Source: Acidimicrobiia bacterium
GTDB taxonomy: Bacteria > Actinomycetota > Acidimicrobiia > Spongiisociales > JAHEDJ01
Assembly (NCBI GenBank): GCA_029210695.1
Contig: JARGFH010000014.1
Coordinates: forward strand, 1-64,000
Length of the DNA stretch: 64,000 nucleotides
Direction of reading: 5' to 3'
Part shown: in pieces, positions 1 through 9,967 of the stretch
Layout of the letters: each line of letters starts with the position of its first letter
How positions within the stretch are numbered: the stretch's first letter is position 1
Program-made: the position numbers and the translations under genes
The notes under the pieces: generated by a model
Told to the model about the DNA's origin: nothing
The model's database searches: none
The model's input: the letters and a program-made list of their open reading frames with translations, nothing else

Positions 1-1
1 G

Positions 2-2803
2 ATCGCCGAGGACACCCTCGGCAACGGGCGACGCTGGAACGAGATCCAGACCCTCAACGCCGGCCGCACCATGAACGGCGGGCACCGCTTCACCGAAACC
101 ACCGACACCCTCACGCCCGGCTGGCAGCTCCTCCTCCCCGCCGACGCCAACGCGACCGACGAGCTGGCGGCGATCGAAGAGGCCACCACCGAGGTGACCG
201 TCGAGGTGGGGGATGCCTTCTGGAGCATCGCACAAACCGCACTGGCCGACGCCTGGGGACGACCGCCGTCCACGGATGAGATCACCCACTACTGGCACGA
301 GCTGGTCGACACCAACCGGGACCGGCTCGCACCCCCATACGACCCGGACCTCATCTACCCGGGACAGGTCTTCGCACTCCCACCCGTCGCCTCCGACCCC
401 CGCACTGAAACTACCGTGCCACCTCCAGCCGAAAGTACTACGAAGGTCACCGTCGCAGGGGGCGACACCTTCTGGAGCATTGCTGAGAGCTCCCTCACGA
501 ACGGGCTCGACAGAACGCCGACGACCGCCGAAGTCGCCGAATACTGGCGCGAGCTGGTTGACGCCAACCGGGAGCGGCTCGCACCCCCCTATGACCCGGA
601 CCTCATCTACCCGGGACAGGTCTTCGAACTGCCCGCCATTCCCGGCAAACCGGTTCCCGCAGCCGAGCCCGACACCGTTCTGGCCGAACCGAGCGTCGAT
701 GTGCCACCACCGTCCACCTCGACACCGGACCCCACACCGCCAGATGCGACGCCGCCAACCACCGTGCCTGCCCCGGCAACGACAACACCGACGGTGCCGC
801 CCGTGGAAGACACCACGCCGCCGCGCCCGATCCAGGCCGACGACATCGAACCGGCCGATAACGAGACGGCTGATGACACCGCCGACGCCGGGCGGTTCGG
901 GGATCTATTCCCAATCGCCGCCCGGCTGGCCGGCCTCGGCATCCTCGGTGTCGGTGTCGTCGCCCTGCTGCGCCGCCTCCGAGCCGGTCAGCTGCGACAC
1001 CGCCAACCCGGGACCACACCCACACCGCCACCCGCAGAGGCACGCGAGACAGAGGCGACGATACGAGCCGCAGCTGCCCCGACGGCCACCGAGTTCGTCG
1101 ACATCGCCGTGCGAGCCATGATCCACGACGTCACCGCTGCCCACCAACAGCCACCGCATGTCGTCGGTGTCCACCTCACCCCACACACCCTCCAGCTCCT
1201 CCTATGGACCCCGCACACCAACCCGCCACCCGGATGGACTATCGACGACGACGGCCGCACCTGGACACTCCCGGCCTCCACCGACCCTGAGCTACTCCGA
1301 CGCAAAGCAGCCAGGGTCCCCGCCCCCTACCCGACACTCGTCACGGTCGGGCACACCGACGACACCCACCTCCTCCTCGACCTCGAATTCGCAGGAGCAA
1401 CCCGCATCGCCGGCGACCCGGACGATCTCCTCGACACGTGCGCCACAATCGCCACCGAGCTCGCCACCACACCCCTCGCCGACGGCATCCAAATCATGTG
1501 CGTCGGATTCGGAGACGGCCTCGAACAGCTCGAACGGATCACCGTCGCCGACAGCCTCACCGACGTCCTTCCGATCCTCGAAGCCAAAACAGCCGCAGTC
1601 GAGGTGACCGCGACCACACCGCTCGATGGTCGGCTCTCGCCAATCAACGACGGCACCTGGGACCCGATCATCGTCCTCGACCCCGCGCAAGAGGCACCCG
1701 ACGGAGCCGAACGTCTCCTCGCCATGGCCCAGGCAGGTCGGGGAGTGGCCGCCCTCGTCGGCTACCCAACCGGCGACCGCTGGCAACTCCAAATCAATGA
1801 CAACTCGGTTCGCATAGAACCGCTCGGCCAGACCTTCGACCGACGCAACCTCACCGCCGACGAGCAGACAGCGCTGGCGGACCTCGTCACCGCAGCCAAA
1901 GACACCGACGGCATACCAGCTGAGTTGGTCGACGACCCGCTGGCAGACACCGCAATAGCCGACGACCCGATCGAGGAAGCCGACGAACCCGTCGAACAGA
2001 CCCTATTCCACGCCGATTCACCCGCCGTCGAAGGCGAGCTGCGCGAGTTGCCCGAGATGAAGCTGCTCGGGACCCTCCGAGTCGAAGGCAGCGACCGCCC
2101 GTTCCCGCTCCGCAAATGCACCGAACTCGTCGCCTACCTCACCTTCCACCGCTCCGGCGTGGAACCCGACACCCTGATGGAAGCCCTCTGGCCAGAACAG
2201 CCACCCGACAACGAACGACTCAACCGGCACACGTCCCGAACCCGAACCACCCTCGGCACCGGTCCCGACGGTGAGCCCTACGTGCCCTACATCACCGACG
2301 GGCGGTACCGGATCAGCAAGCACCTGCGCAGCGACCTCGAACACTTCACCAACCACATCCGCCAGGCCGACAAGGAAACCGGGGACGAACGAGCAGGTCG
2401 TCTCCACGCCGCCCTGGAACTCGTCGAAGGCGCACCGTTCTCAGGTGCTGGCAACGCCTACACCTGGGCCCACATCGACGGCATCATCACCCACAGCATC
2501 GTCGCCATCGACAACGCCGCCCACCGCCTCGCCGAACACGCCCTCGACAACGACGACCCAGACGAAGCCAGATGGGCCGCACGCAAAGGCCTCCTCGCCA
2601 CCGGCGCCTGCGAAGCCTGCTACCGCAACCTAATGCGAGCCGCCGCCGCCGAAGGCAACCAAGTCGCCTTCGAAGCCACCTACAAGGAACTACTCGCCGT
2701 CCTCGACGCCGACGACGGCCCCGACGCATCTGCCTACCTCGACCCCGAAACCATCGACCTCTACGAACAAGAAAGGCGCAGGGGGCGACGCCAGGCCGGT
2801 TGA
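2..2803 (+). CDS. LysM-repeat membrane protein with C-terminal BTAD domain (5' end outside window)
   Basis: The reading frame is open from base 2, before the first in-window ATG at 71, and those first residues already look like part of a LysM module, so the gene starts upstream of the window. Two further LysM-like modules follow (about 185-390 and 440-640), near copies of each other ending in a shared YPGQVF motif. A Pro/Thr-rich linker leads to one hydrophobic segment (around 900-980) with a basic stop-transfer side. The C-terminal quarter (from about 2030) is a winged-helix plus tetratricopeptide-like BTAD module as in SARP/AfsR regulators. Inference: a cell-wall or membrane-anchored protein whose BTAD part faces the cytoplasm. 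Such fusions occur in actinobacterial mobile regions, but the target is unknown. Confidence 0.8.
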   Translation: MAEDTLGNGRRWNEIQTLNAGRTMNGGHRFTETTDTLTPGWQLLLPADANATDELAAIEEATTEVTVEVGDAFWSIAQTALADAWGRPPSTDEITHYWHELVDTNRDRLAPPYDPDLIYPGQVFALPPVASDPRTETTVPPPAESTTKVTVAGGDTFWSIAESSLTNGLDRTPTTAEVAEYWRELVDANRERLAPPYDPDLIYPGQVFELPAIPGKPVPAAEPDTVLAEPSVDVPPPSTSTPDPTPPDATPPTTVPAPATTTPTVPPVEDTTPPRPIQADDIEPADNETADDTADAGRFGDLFPIAARLAGLGILGVGVVALLRRLRAGQLRHRQPGTTPTPPPAEARETEATIRAAAAPTATEFVDIAVRAMIHDVTAAHQQPPHVVGVHLTPHTLQLLLWTPHTNPPPGWTIDDDGRTWTLPASTDPELLRRKAARVPAPYPTLVTVGHTDDTHLLLDLEFAGATRIAGDPDDLLDTCATIATELATTPLADGIQIMCVGFGDGLEQLERITVADSLTDVLPILEAKTAAVEVTATTPLDGRLSPINDGTWDPIIVLDPAQEAPDGAERLLAMAQAGRGVAALVGYPTGDRWQLQINDNSVRIEPLGQTFDRRNLTADEQTALADLVTAAKDTDGIPAELVDDPLADTAIADDPIEEADEPVEQTLFHADSPAVEGELRELPEMKLLGTLRVEGSDRPFPLRKCTELVAYLTFHRSGVEPDTLMEALWPEQPPDNERLNRHTSRTRTTLGTGPDGEPYVPYITDGRYRISKHLRSDLEHFTNHIRQADKETGDERAGRLHAALELVEGAPFSGAGNAYTWAHIDGIITHSIVAIDNAAHRLAEHALDNDDPDEARWAARKGLLATGACEACYRNLMRAAAAEGNQVAFEATYKELLAVLDADDGPDASAYLDPETIDLYEQERRRGRRQAG

Positions 2804-2923
2804 GCGACATTCCAGGCATGAAGAGACGCGCACGAACGACCAATGGATCGGTTCGCCCGGAGTGTGCGAGTCGGCATCCGTCTGCGGCCATGACATCAGG
2901 ACACGTCGCCACAAGGAGAGGCA

Positions 2924-3127
2924 TTGATTAGCGCATCCGACGACGACGTCCGGCTCATCTCGGCCGGTCAGGCAGCGGAGCTCCTGCTCATCAGCTACCC
3001 GATGATGCTACGCATCATCAGTGACGGGACACTCCCAGCCGAATGCATTATCGCACGACGCCCATACCAGATATCTCAGGACAAGCTGCTCAACTGGTTA
3101 CGGAAACACCCCATACCCAACGACTGA
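2924..3127 (+). CDS. Small helix-turn-helix (excisionase/MerR-like) protein
   Basis: A 67-residue protein starting with TTG at 2924, supported by an AAGGAG ribosome site 5-10 bases upstream. The order AGQAAELLLIS ... ISDGTLPA ... RRPYQIS ... LLNWL is the usual pattern of small HTH_17-type DNA-binding proteins (DNA-binding recognition helix, wing, then a short C-terminal helix). It lies 120 bp downstream of the LysM-BTAD gene on the same strand and could be co-transcribed. Role: either a recombination directionality factor or a small transcription regulator of the element. No integrase is adjacent, which favours the regulator. Confidence 0.65.
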   Translation: MISASDDDVRLISAGQAAELLLISYPMMLRIISDGTLPAECIIARRPYQISQDKLLNWLRKHPIPND

Positions 3128-3189
3128 CATGACACGTCAGAGACGTCCCGGATACAGCGACTGATTCCGGCCGTGGGACGTAGCGGAGT

Positions 3190-4026
3190 TCAACTGCGAG
3201 CGTTGGCGGCAGGGTTGGTGGTCGCGGCGTCGAGTCGGCGATGGAGCATCGAAGCCAGGGTCAGCATGTCGAGCGCCTCGGCCTGGTCGGTGGCCCAGAG
3301 CACCTTCGGGGCGTGTGCCGTCGGGTTTCGAAAGGTGCCGAAGAGGCCCTTGAGGAGAGTTGCCAGGCCGTTCTGTTCTGATCGCTCCCAGGCCGTGGAC
3401 AGACTGTTGAATGCGAGGATCGGACCAGACGCGAGGGAGCAGGTGGCATCGACGAGGGGGGCGCCATCGCCAGCGTGACCGGTCAGATCCCGGAGCTTTT
3501 GGGCGACGCTCTTGCACGCCTCCAGGACGGCGTGAAAGTAGTTCCTCTGCAGGAGCTCGGCGCGGCAGAAACGGAGCACATCGGGGTGCACGCCGCGACG
3601 GGAAAGCTCAGTACGGAGGGCGTCAGCTCGCTCCTGGGCTTCGGCGAGGGTACGGGCGGCCCGCACCCGACCCACCTTGCCATCCTCTCGCACCATGTAC
3701 CCCGACAATACGAGGCGCTCGTTGACCGCTGTCCGGTGTGCCTCGAAGTCCTCGGGCGAATCGAAGCGAACCGGCTGCATCACATCCCCAATGAGTCGTA
3801 GCAGTGGCCGTCCGTCCCTCTGTCGGTTCTGTGCCTCAGCGACGGCGTTGAAGAGACGCTTCCATTTGGTGTTGCGCTCCTCCCCTGGCGGCTCGGAGAC
3901 CTTGAGCCGAGCTATAAGGTTAGGAATCTGACCCCCGGTCACAGCCTGGCCGAGCGTGCGGGTGATCATTTCCACGGTCTCAGCGGTGAACGCCACCGGC
4001 GGTTGGTTCGTCTCCATGGCGACCAT
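3190..4026 (-). CDS. TIGR02391-family protein (HEPN-like)
   Basis: A 278-residue protein resembling the TIGR02391 (Ymh-like) family. The C-terminal third carries FRNPTAH (R233 to H238), an Rx4H motif of the HEPN type, followed by the family's typical leucine-rich ending with LHRRLD. The N-terminal part is helical and charged. The start is ATG at 4026; a second ATG nine bases further in is possible. Family members are scattered in mobile and defence regions and their function is not established; a HEPN fold suggests RNA cleavage or nucleotide-dependent toxicity. It sits alone on the minus strand between two plus-strand genes. Confidence 0.7.
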   Translation of the reverse strand: MVAMETNQPPVAFTAETVEMITRTLGQAVTGGQIPNLIARLKVSEPPGEERNTKWKRLFNAVAEAQNRQRDGRPLLRLIGDVMQPVRFDSPEDFEAHRTAVNERLVLSGYMVREDGKVGRVRAARTLAEAQERADALRTELSRRGVHPDVLRFCRAELLQRNYFHAVLEACKSVAQKLRDLTGHAGDGAPLVDATCSLASGPILAFNSLSTAWERSEQNGLATLLKGLFGTFRNPTAHAPKVLWATDQAEALDMLTLASMLHRRLDAATTNPAANARS

Positions 4027-4219
4027 TATCGACTGGCTGGTGCTCTGGATGATGGCAATGTCCCTACGACTCTGTCCATCATCGCTGACTGCGGACTACC
4101 GCGCCTGACCACGGGGTCGCGTAATTTGCCAGTGAAGACGTTTGTCGCGCTTCGTATCGGGCTGACGTGGTCGTCGGGTATCGTCCGAAGGCAAGGCAAG
4201 GTAACGTCCGGGGGGCGGG

Positions 4220-5494
4220 GTGATGACCGATCAGGACCGGCCAGCGAACCATCCGGTGTTTGACCATCCGTGGCTGAGTGAGTCGCTCGATGAGGCTCAC
4301 TACTTCCTTCATGAGTGTGTCGAGCACTACCACGACGCGGAGCTGGTTCGATTCAATCTGAACGCTGCTATTCAGGCCCTCCGCAACGTCACATTTCGCA
4401 TCCAGGCGCACAAAGACGAGATCCCTTCTTTCGATGATTGGTACGAGCCGTGGCAGAGATGCCTGGGCGCTGACAGCTCGCTCAGGTGGGTGAAGGACGC
4501 ACGCACAACCGTCGTTCACAAGAAGGGCCTTGAGACGGCAAGCCGTGCGAGTGTCGAACTCATCTACTCGTACGAGCAATCGCCGATACAAGAGTTTGAT
4601 CTACCTGCATCATTGCCCACGCACGTGCTCGTCACGCGGGCGCTTGAGTCGGTACCGGAGGCTCTCGCCAAAAACTCGCTCGTCGAGGTCAAGCGCCGAT
4701 GGATATCCGGATTGTTTCCCGATGCGAACGTCCTCGATGTCGCCGGGCGAGCCCTGTCGGTGCTAGGAGCAATGGCGTTCGACCTGAGCCGGTACCTGTC
4801 CGAGGGTGGACTAGTGGACGTCGCTAGCTTGGCTGATGGTGCCGCGCTGCCAGATTGCCTCGAGAACATCGAGGAATCGACGGCGATTCGTGTCACCCCC
4901 GGAAGCGGCGAGTATTACGAGCTTGTCTCTCAAGGAACGATGCGGCCGACCGAGGACGAACTCGAGGAAGCCGAATCGCGTTATGGGGTCGAAGCGTTGC
5001 TGGAGGCGATCGACCCGAAGAGGGTTCACGACCCGTTCTACTTCGTAGAGGCATTTGTCCTGCCGCAAGCGAGGGCCATCATTGCCCTGGACGGCCACCA
5101 TGTAACGGTCGTCTTCCTCCGGATCAGGGGAGCCTGGGTACCTCAGGAGTTCCGGTCCGAGAATCGACTGGAGAAATACCTGATGTGGCGGTCTATTGCC
5201 AAGACCGTGGCGAAGACGAAAGCCGATGGGGTGATACTTGTCGCTGAGGCTTGGTTCGCTCATGCAGATGCATTCAACGGCGAGCTATACCCCGACATCG
5301 CCAATGCGGAGGGTCGGATCGAGGGGCTCCACATCTACGCCGAATCCGAGGATGGACCACATCGCTCGTGGGTCCTTTTCTTCCGACACGTCAACGGTCG
5401 CACTGTGGTGGATGAACCAATCATCGATGACGTAGCAGGCATGTTTCTTGAACCCGTCCGGGAGGTGTGGAGGTCGACCTCCGCAGACTGCTAA
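4220..5494 (+). CDS. Unknown protein with HEPN-like motif near N-terminus
   Basis: A 424-residue protein with strong coding bias that I do not recognise. Residues 20-130 are mostly helical and include ARTTVVH (R95 to H100), an Rx4H motif in a position compatible with a HEPN-like helical bundle. The remaining 300 residues are mixed alpha/beta and acidic with no motif I can name; no signal peptide or membrane segment is seen. The start is GTG at 4220 immediately followed by ATG at 4223, either of which could be used. It stands as a single gene in a block of accessory genes, so a defence or toxin role is plausible but unproven. Confidence 0.6.
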   Translation: MMTDQDRPANHPVFDHPWLSESLDEAHYFLHECVEHYHDAELVRFNLNAAIQALRNVTFRIQAHKDEIPSFDDWYEPWQRCLGADSSLRWVKDARTTVVHKKGLETASRASVELIYSYEQSPIQEFDLPASLPTHVLVTRALESVPEALAKNSLVEVKRRWISGLFPDANVLDVAGRALSVLGAMAFDLSRYLSEGGLVDVASLADGAALPDCLENIEESTAIRVTPGSGEYYELVSQGTMRPTEDELEEAESRYGVEALLEAIDPKRVHDPFYFVEAFVLPQARAIIALDGHHVTVVFLRIRGAWVPQEFRSENRLEKYLMWRSIAKTVAKTKADGVILVAEAWFAHADAFNGELYPDIANAEGRIEGLHIYAESEDGPHRSWVLFFRHVNGRTVVDEPIIDDVAGMFLEPVREVWRSTSADC

Positions 5495-5689
5495 GCCGAT
5501 GCGTCACCTCTGAGGCAGTGAACGAGCGACCAACGGATACGGTCGAGCGGCACAGAAGCGATACCCAAACATCAGATGAAGAGATATCCACCAGGTCGCT
5601 CCCCTTTCAGAATTGTCCTTGTGATGGTGCTCGATTCTGCCGACGACAGTGTGTGAGCTCGTGCCCTAAATATCCAGCCGGTCAGACCA

Positions 5690-7111
5690 TTGAGAGCCGC
5701 TGAGCGACGTCGCCGGGGGTGGGTCTCCAAGTCAGATATTGCTCGCTACGAGCGGTGCGCGTATGGCTGGTGGGCGTACGAGAACGGCCTGATGGTGCAC
5801 TCGCCGCTTGCGTTGGCACTCCTGGACAGAGGTAACAGGCTAGATCGGCAAGTAGCCGAGGATTCCGATCCAGCCGCACAGCAGCTCTCCTCGTTGGCTG
5901 GCGGCGGCCCGGTTACCGTCGGCAGCGCGAAGCTCCGAGACCGGAAGCGGAAGATCTACGGTATCCCCGACGGGTCCGTTGCTCTGCCCGATGGAACGAT
6001 CGCTGGTCTGGAGGTGAAGTCCCATGGGCAGCCCCGGCGCAGCGACGACCTCGAACTGGCCTTCTACAACATGCTGTTGTCGGGACACCACGGCACCCCG
6101 ATCGCTCAATGCGGATTCCTTGTGACCGTCGCCTTGGACGGCTCGCAGCGTTGTCACCTCCGCCAACTGACTCAGGCGCATTTCGAGCGTGTCGACGAAC
6201 TGATCGGAATGGTGAGAGCGGGTCGACGTAACCCACCGTCTGATCGCTACTGCGGGTGCGCGACCTGCAAGGCGCGTTTGACGGACAAACAGGAGCGGAG
6301 CCGCCTCGAGCGAGAGGAGCTAACCATGCTGTGGAACCTCGGCCCGGCCAAAGCAGATGGTCTGGCCAAGGTCGGCATCACCACGATCACACAGCTAGCT
6401 GAGGCTGACCCGAACACCCTCCTGGGTGAGCTGACTGATGCCGGGATCCGCCACAGCATGGAAGACCTCCGTGGGTGGCAGGCCCACATAGCCGCCTACC
6501 GGACCCAAGCGCCGGTGGTCTTCAACCGGCTTGAAGTCCCGGAGCCCCCCTACTACCTCCTCGACACCGAGTACGACACCACCAACCCGACGTCAAACCC
6601 AATCTTTCTGCTGGCGATCGGCACAGTGCCGCCCTCGGGAGATCTCGAGAAGCCACGGACGTGGTGGGCCCCAACACCCGAACTTGAACACCAAGCGCTT
6701 GTCAACCTCAGAGAGGTCATCGACGACAACCCCGACTGGCCGATCGTCACCTACCATGGCAGCAACGCCGACCTCCCGAGGCTACGTGAAGCTCAGCATC
6801 GGTTCGGCATCGTCGACATCACCGAACAGATCACCGTCCGTCATGTCGACATGTTCCTAGCGGTCAAGGCGGCGCTCCGCCTCCCCACCGCTCAGCTCAG
6901 CCTAAAGGCTGTCGAACCCTTTGCCGGCATCGAAAGGGAAGGTAGCCTCGCCGACGCCGAATCAGCCCTCGCTGCCTACAAACGAATCAGACGCCGACCA
7001 GACCAAGGAGCAATCGCCGCGCTGGTGACATACGCTGCGGAAGACATTGTCGGGCTTGCAGAGGTCCTAACTTACCTACGCGAGATCTCAGGATCTGTGT
7101 GCTCGCCGTAA
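5690..7111 (+). CDS. RecB/Cas4-like nuclease fused to DEDD exonuclease (TM0106-like)
   Basis: A 473-residue protein with three parts. Residues 10-200 are a PD-(D/E)XK nuclease with D94, E108 and K110, and four cysteines (C23, C188, C190, C193) placed like the Fe-S cluster ligands of Cas4 and AddB-type nucleases. Residues 210-260 look like a helix-hairpin-helix region (LGPAKADGLAKVG). Residues 280-470 are an RNase H-like DEDD exonuclease: DTEY, then NADLPRL, then YAAED as the final YxxxD. This order matches the TM0106/YprB-type proteins. Start is TTG at 5690. Likely role is DNA end processing in repair or defence. It is an isolated gene with no Cas1 or Cas2 nearby. Confidence 0.8.
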   Translation: MRAAERRRRGWVSKSDIARYERCAYGWWAYENGLMVHSPLALALLDRGNRLDRQVAEDSDPAAQQLSSLAGGGPVTVGSAKLRDRKRKIYGIPDGSVALPDGTIAGLEVKSHGQPRRSDDLELAFYNMLLSGHHGTPIAQCGFLVTVALDGSQRCHLRQLTQAHFERVDELIGMVRAGRRNPPSDRYCGCATCKARLTDKQERSRLEREELTMLWNLGPAKADGLAKVGITTITQLAEADPNTLLGELTDAGIRHSMEDLRGWQAHIAAYRTQAPVVFNRLEVPEPPYYLLDTEYDTTNPTSNPIFLLAIGTVPPSGDLEKPRTWWAPTPELEHQALVNLREVIDDNPDWPIVTYHGSNADLPRLREAQHRFGIVDITEQITVRHVDMFLAVKAALRLPTAQLSLKAVEPFAGIEREGSLADAESALAAYKRIRRRPDQGAIAALVTYAAEDIVGLAEVLTYLREISGSVCSP

Positions 7112-7609
7112 CGTGATGGCTGACACCCCGGCGCAGCCAGGTTCACCCCTATCGGGGAGTGACGAGGATCGGTGCGAGATCCTGAACGGCGGACGCTCTC
7201 GAAGCGGCAAGCAAATGGTGCCATCGATCCGGTCAATGCTCTACGCCCGCCTGATGGCCATGCGGTGGGGTGCACCTTCCGGCATCGTGCACCCTCGCCG
7301 TGGTGGCACCGCCGTCGACGATGTGTCAGACCGGACCGGCGCAATGTCGCCATGAGCTGCATGCACGTGATCCGATCACCCAGGCGATACTCGACGATCG
7401 TGCCGTTTCGTCCTGCGAGGGGTGGGGTAGGGGAGGACACCCCCTGCCCTCGGGCTTAGGTTGCGAAGGTCAACAACGGAATCGGAGCTGGAGCGGCCGC
7501 CGCCGGATCTCCACGCTGGAGTGGACCGCAATCCCCCTTCACACTGTGATCTCCGGGTAACCCGTCCGGAAAGGACGCCGTAGCCTCACCCGACCTGATC
7601 GACGGCGGG
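7112..7609. other. Intergenic, about 500 bp, no gene supported
   Basis: Open frames here are short, overlap one another on both strands and have no recognisable protein pattern. The only notable feature is a G-rich tract around 7418-7440 followed by a C-rich run, not a clean inverted repeat. It probably holds the promoter of the gene starting at 7610. Confidence 0.5.
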
Positions 7610-8887
7610 GTGTGGAACACTATCGACGTGGAAGAGCAGACAATTCTCCCGTGCGTGTTTGTTCCGAGCTGTCAAACCCCGGTGCTCGTGTGTCCTGGTG
7701 ACCCGCGGTGCGCCGACGCGACTGCTTGTACGCATGTGGTGCGGGGCTGCTTCGCCCGCCGCAGGGATCCGAACGAGCTCGTAGTGGAGCCAGGTGCGAT
7801 CCGCCTCGTACGTCTCTACGAGTGTCGTTCTGATCTCGGTCAGCGGCGTCGGGCCGTATGGAGCCCGCACGGCTATCCAAACATTGAAGTCGTTCTTGAG
7901 ACAGGTCCGATGCAGTTACAGATGGAGGCCGCGCTCAGACGGACGGTTCACAGCTACGGGCTCGGAACGATGCATGAGTTCCTTTCGAGCACGAGCGTCG
8001 CTGACTCTCCCGAGATCACTGCCAGCATCGAGAGTCGTGCATCCGAGGTGATATCTCACGTGTCCCTCAGCATCGAACTCACGCTCAGAGACGAAGCAGT
8101 GGCAATGCAGAGAATCCTGTGGTGCGCAGACCACCTCAAACACATCTACGGATCGCTCCTCGACGCGGCCGCTGCGATGGCCGCCGCTCATATTCCTGAG
8201 CCGTTCGTCTCGAATGGGATGAAGGAACAGCTCTTCCTGCGACACAGCGAGGATGACAAGTGGATCTGCACACTGACAGAACGGGCACCGTCCCTGACGC
8301 TTTCATCTCGGTCGTCCACCATCGAGGCGGACATGACGCTCCTTGAGGCCGCACTTGCCTGCCTACACATCGAGCTACCGATCCTTCACCGATCGACATC
8401 AGAACTCACAAGTGGCGACACCAAGGACCAGAAACGGCTCGAGCAATCACGAACCTATCGACGCTTCGCCCTTGTCGCCTACCACTCAAGCCTGCAAGAA
8501 CGGGCTCCTTGGTGGCGGCTTCTCACGGCCTACGTTGCCGTCGAGAACCTAGCACGGTCCGCAACGATTGAGTTGGGGCGAGACGGCTTCGAAGCAAACA
8601 TTGTCCAAGCCTTGAAGGCTGTCGAGGAACGATCGGGTTACGCCCGCAAGCCGGACCATGACAACTGGGTATGCCGAGAGAGCCTACCGGTCGACGTCCA
8701 AGTGGCGCTGGCACTACATGTGGCCGGGATCGACGATGTAGGCGAACGAATCGCAGCGCAGTGCGCCGTCACTCGAGCTCGCAACTCAATCGCTCACAGG
8801 TTCGAGCGCGATACGGCTGAGATCGCGGCAGCTGCAGTTGAGATCGCGGCCCTTCTGATTCGCATCGGCTCTGCAGCGGGCTCGTAG
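7610..8887 (+). CDS. Unknown protein with C-terminal HEPN-like motif
   Basis: A 425-residue protein starting with GTG at 7610. The first 60 residues have several Cys and His (CQTP, CPGDPRCADATACTH), possibly a metal site. The middle is helical. The last 110 residues contain a WWRLLTAYVAVENLAR helix and RARNSIAH (R391 to H396), an Rx4H HEPN-like motif, followed by an alanine-rich helix. No family could be named. It is flanked by a repair-nuclease-like gene and a uracil-DNA-glycosylase-like gene. Inference: a HEPN-domain protein, possibly a toxin or abortive-infection protein. Confidence 0.6.
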   Translation: MWNTIDVEEQTILPCVFVPSCQTPVLVCPGDPRCADATACTHVVRGCFARRRDPNELVVEPGAIRLVRLYECRSDLGQRRRAVWSPHGYPNIEVVLETGPMQLQMEAALRRTVHSYGLGTMHEFLSSTSVADSPEITASIESRASEVISHVSLSIELTLRDEAVAMQRILWCADHLKHIYGSLLDAAAAMAAAHIPEPFVSNGMKEQLFLRHSEDDKWICTLTERAPSLTLSSRSSTIEADMTLLEAALACLHIELPILHRSTSELTSGDTKDQKRLEQSRTYRRFALVAYHSSLQERAPWWRLLTAYVAVENLARSATIELGRDGFEANIVQALKAVEERSGYARKPDHDNWVCRESLPVDVQVALALHVAGIDDVGERIAAQCAVTRARNSIAHRFERDTAEIAAAAVEIAALLIRIGSAAGS

Positions 8888-9122
8888 AGCGGCGGTCGTT
8901 GGCTCAACGACAGCTGACGAACCCGCACGGCGGCGACCCTCTGGCTCGCGTTTCGTACGCGACCGGCAGCCAAAGGCGGTGTTTCGGAGGGCATCACGCA
9001 CGCCGCTCGCCGAATCCGGTTGCGTGGTCCATGTCACACGCACGCAACGATCGCCCTTCGCTCCGGCGTCCCGGTTCAGCGAATCCACGCCACAACTTGC
9101 AGGGTGGTCGGTTGTTCCCTCT

Positions 9123-9686
9123 CTATCCGAACCCCGCACCCTGCCGCGCTCTGACCAGAGCGTCACGAATGAGCTGGCGGTGGTCCGGGCGACTGTTGAG
9201 GTTCACGGGGGAGGGGTGGGGTGCTTCGATTGAGGGCACGTCGAGCTTCAACCGAGCCCATCCCTTGGAGGCCTTCCTCCCGAGTAGCAGCACGACTCGG
9301 AGATCCGGGAGAAGACGAGTCACCAGCTCTTCAACATAGGGTCTCGCCTCATCCAGATCTCCAACCCTGACTCCTCTGATCCTGTGGTCGTCACCGACAT
9401 ACCACGGAACCACATTCCAAGTCGCAACCTCAGACCGGCGGTCAACGCCGGCTTCACGAAGCAGCCACCACATGTTCTCCGCTGTGGCGTCGTTGTTGTC
9501 AGGAGAGACGAAGCCCGACCCACCGCGCTCCCGAGTTGCTCTTGGTCCGGGTGCTTCTAGCAGCAGCAAGACCCGCGCCTCGACCCCAGCTTCTGTCGGA
9601 TCGAAGTCAGGAACCCTGTCCGTGCCTCGCTCGCCACGTATCTGTTCAACGTGAGCAACCAATGGCACCATGCGCGGCGCCATCAT
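9123..9686 (-). CDS. Uracil-DNA glycosylase superfamily protein
   Basis: The final 187 residues of a long open frame match the UDG superfamily: LLLEAPGP near the N-terminus, NMWWLLREAG, WNVVPWYVG, LLLGRKASKGW and a terminal APHPSPVN, the equivalent of the HPSP substrate-binding loop. I place the start at the double ATG at 9686 (MMAPRM), because residues upstream look non-globular and overlap another gene remnant. An ATG at 9971 in the same frame, overlapping the TGA of the upstream ImmA-like remnant, is an alternative that would add 95 residues. Family role: removal of uracil or a related base from DNA; some members act in mobile-element or phage conflicts. Confidence 0.65.
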   Translation of the reverse strand: MMAPRMVPLVAHVEQIRGERGTDRVPDFDPTEAGVEARVLLLLEAPGPRATRERGGSGFVSPDNNDATAENMWWLLREAGVDRRSEVATWNVVPWYVGDDHRIRGVRVGDLDEARPYVEELVTRLLPDLRVVLLLGRKASKGWARLKLDVPSIEAPHPSPVNLNSRPDHRQLIRDALVRARQGAGFG

Positions 9687-9967
9687 CAGGTTTCGTTTTC
9701 TGTGGAGTTCCCCAGAATCGCGATTCGTCCTCGAGGAGTCGGTGCGCGGCCCTTGCATCTCCTCACAGAGCGTAACCGGCGGCCTACTCGATTGCTCGCC
9801 GAGGACCGACTCCACGTCAGTGGCCAACTCAAGGGGGTCCCGGAGCCTAACCACCTCGCCCCCGCTCGGTCTCTTCTCCACCTGTCGAGACCCGGCACGC
9901 GTCGTCGAAGAGGTCGGCGGCAGCCTCATCAGCCCGTCGACGAGGTAGTCGTTAGCGTCGAAAGCGA

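Noticed and set aside
5690-7111. CRISPR-associated Cas4
   Set aside because: The Cas4-like part is fused to a DEDD exonuclease and no cas genes or repeat arrays occur in the window.
7411-7460. G-rich then C-rich tract, possible terminator
   Set aside because: The arms do not form a clean stem and no T-tract follows.
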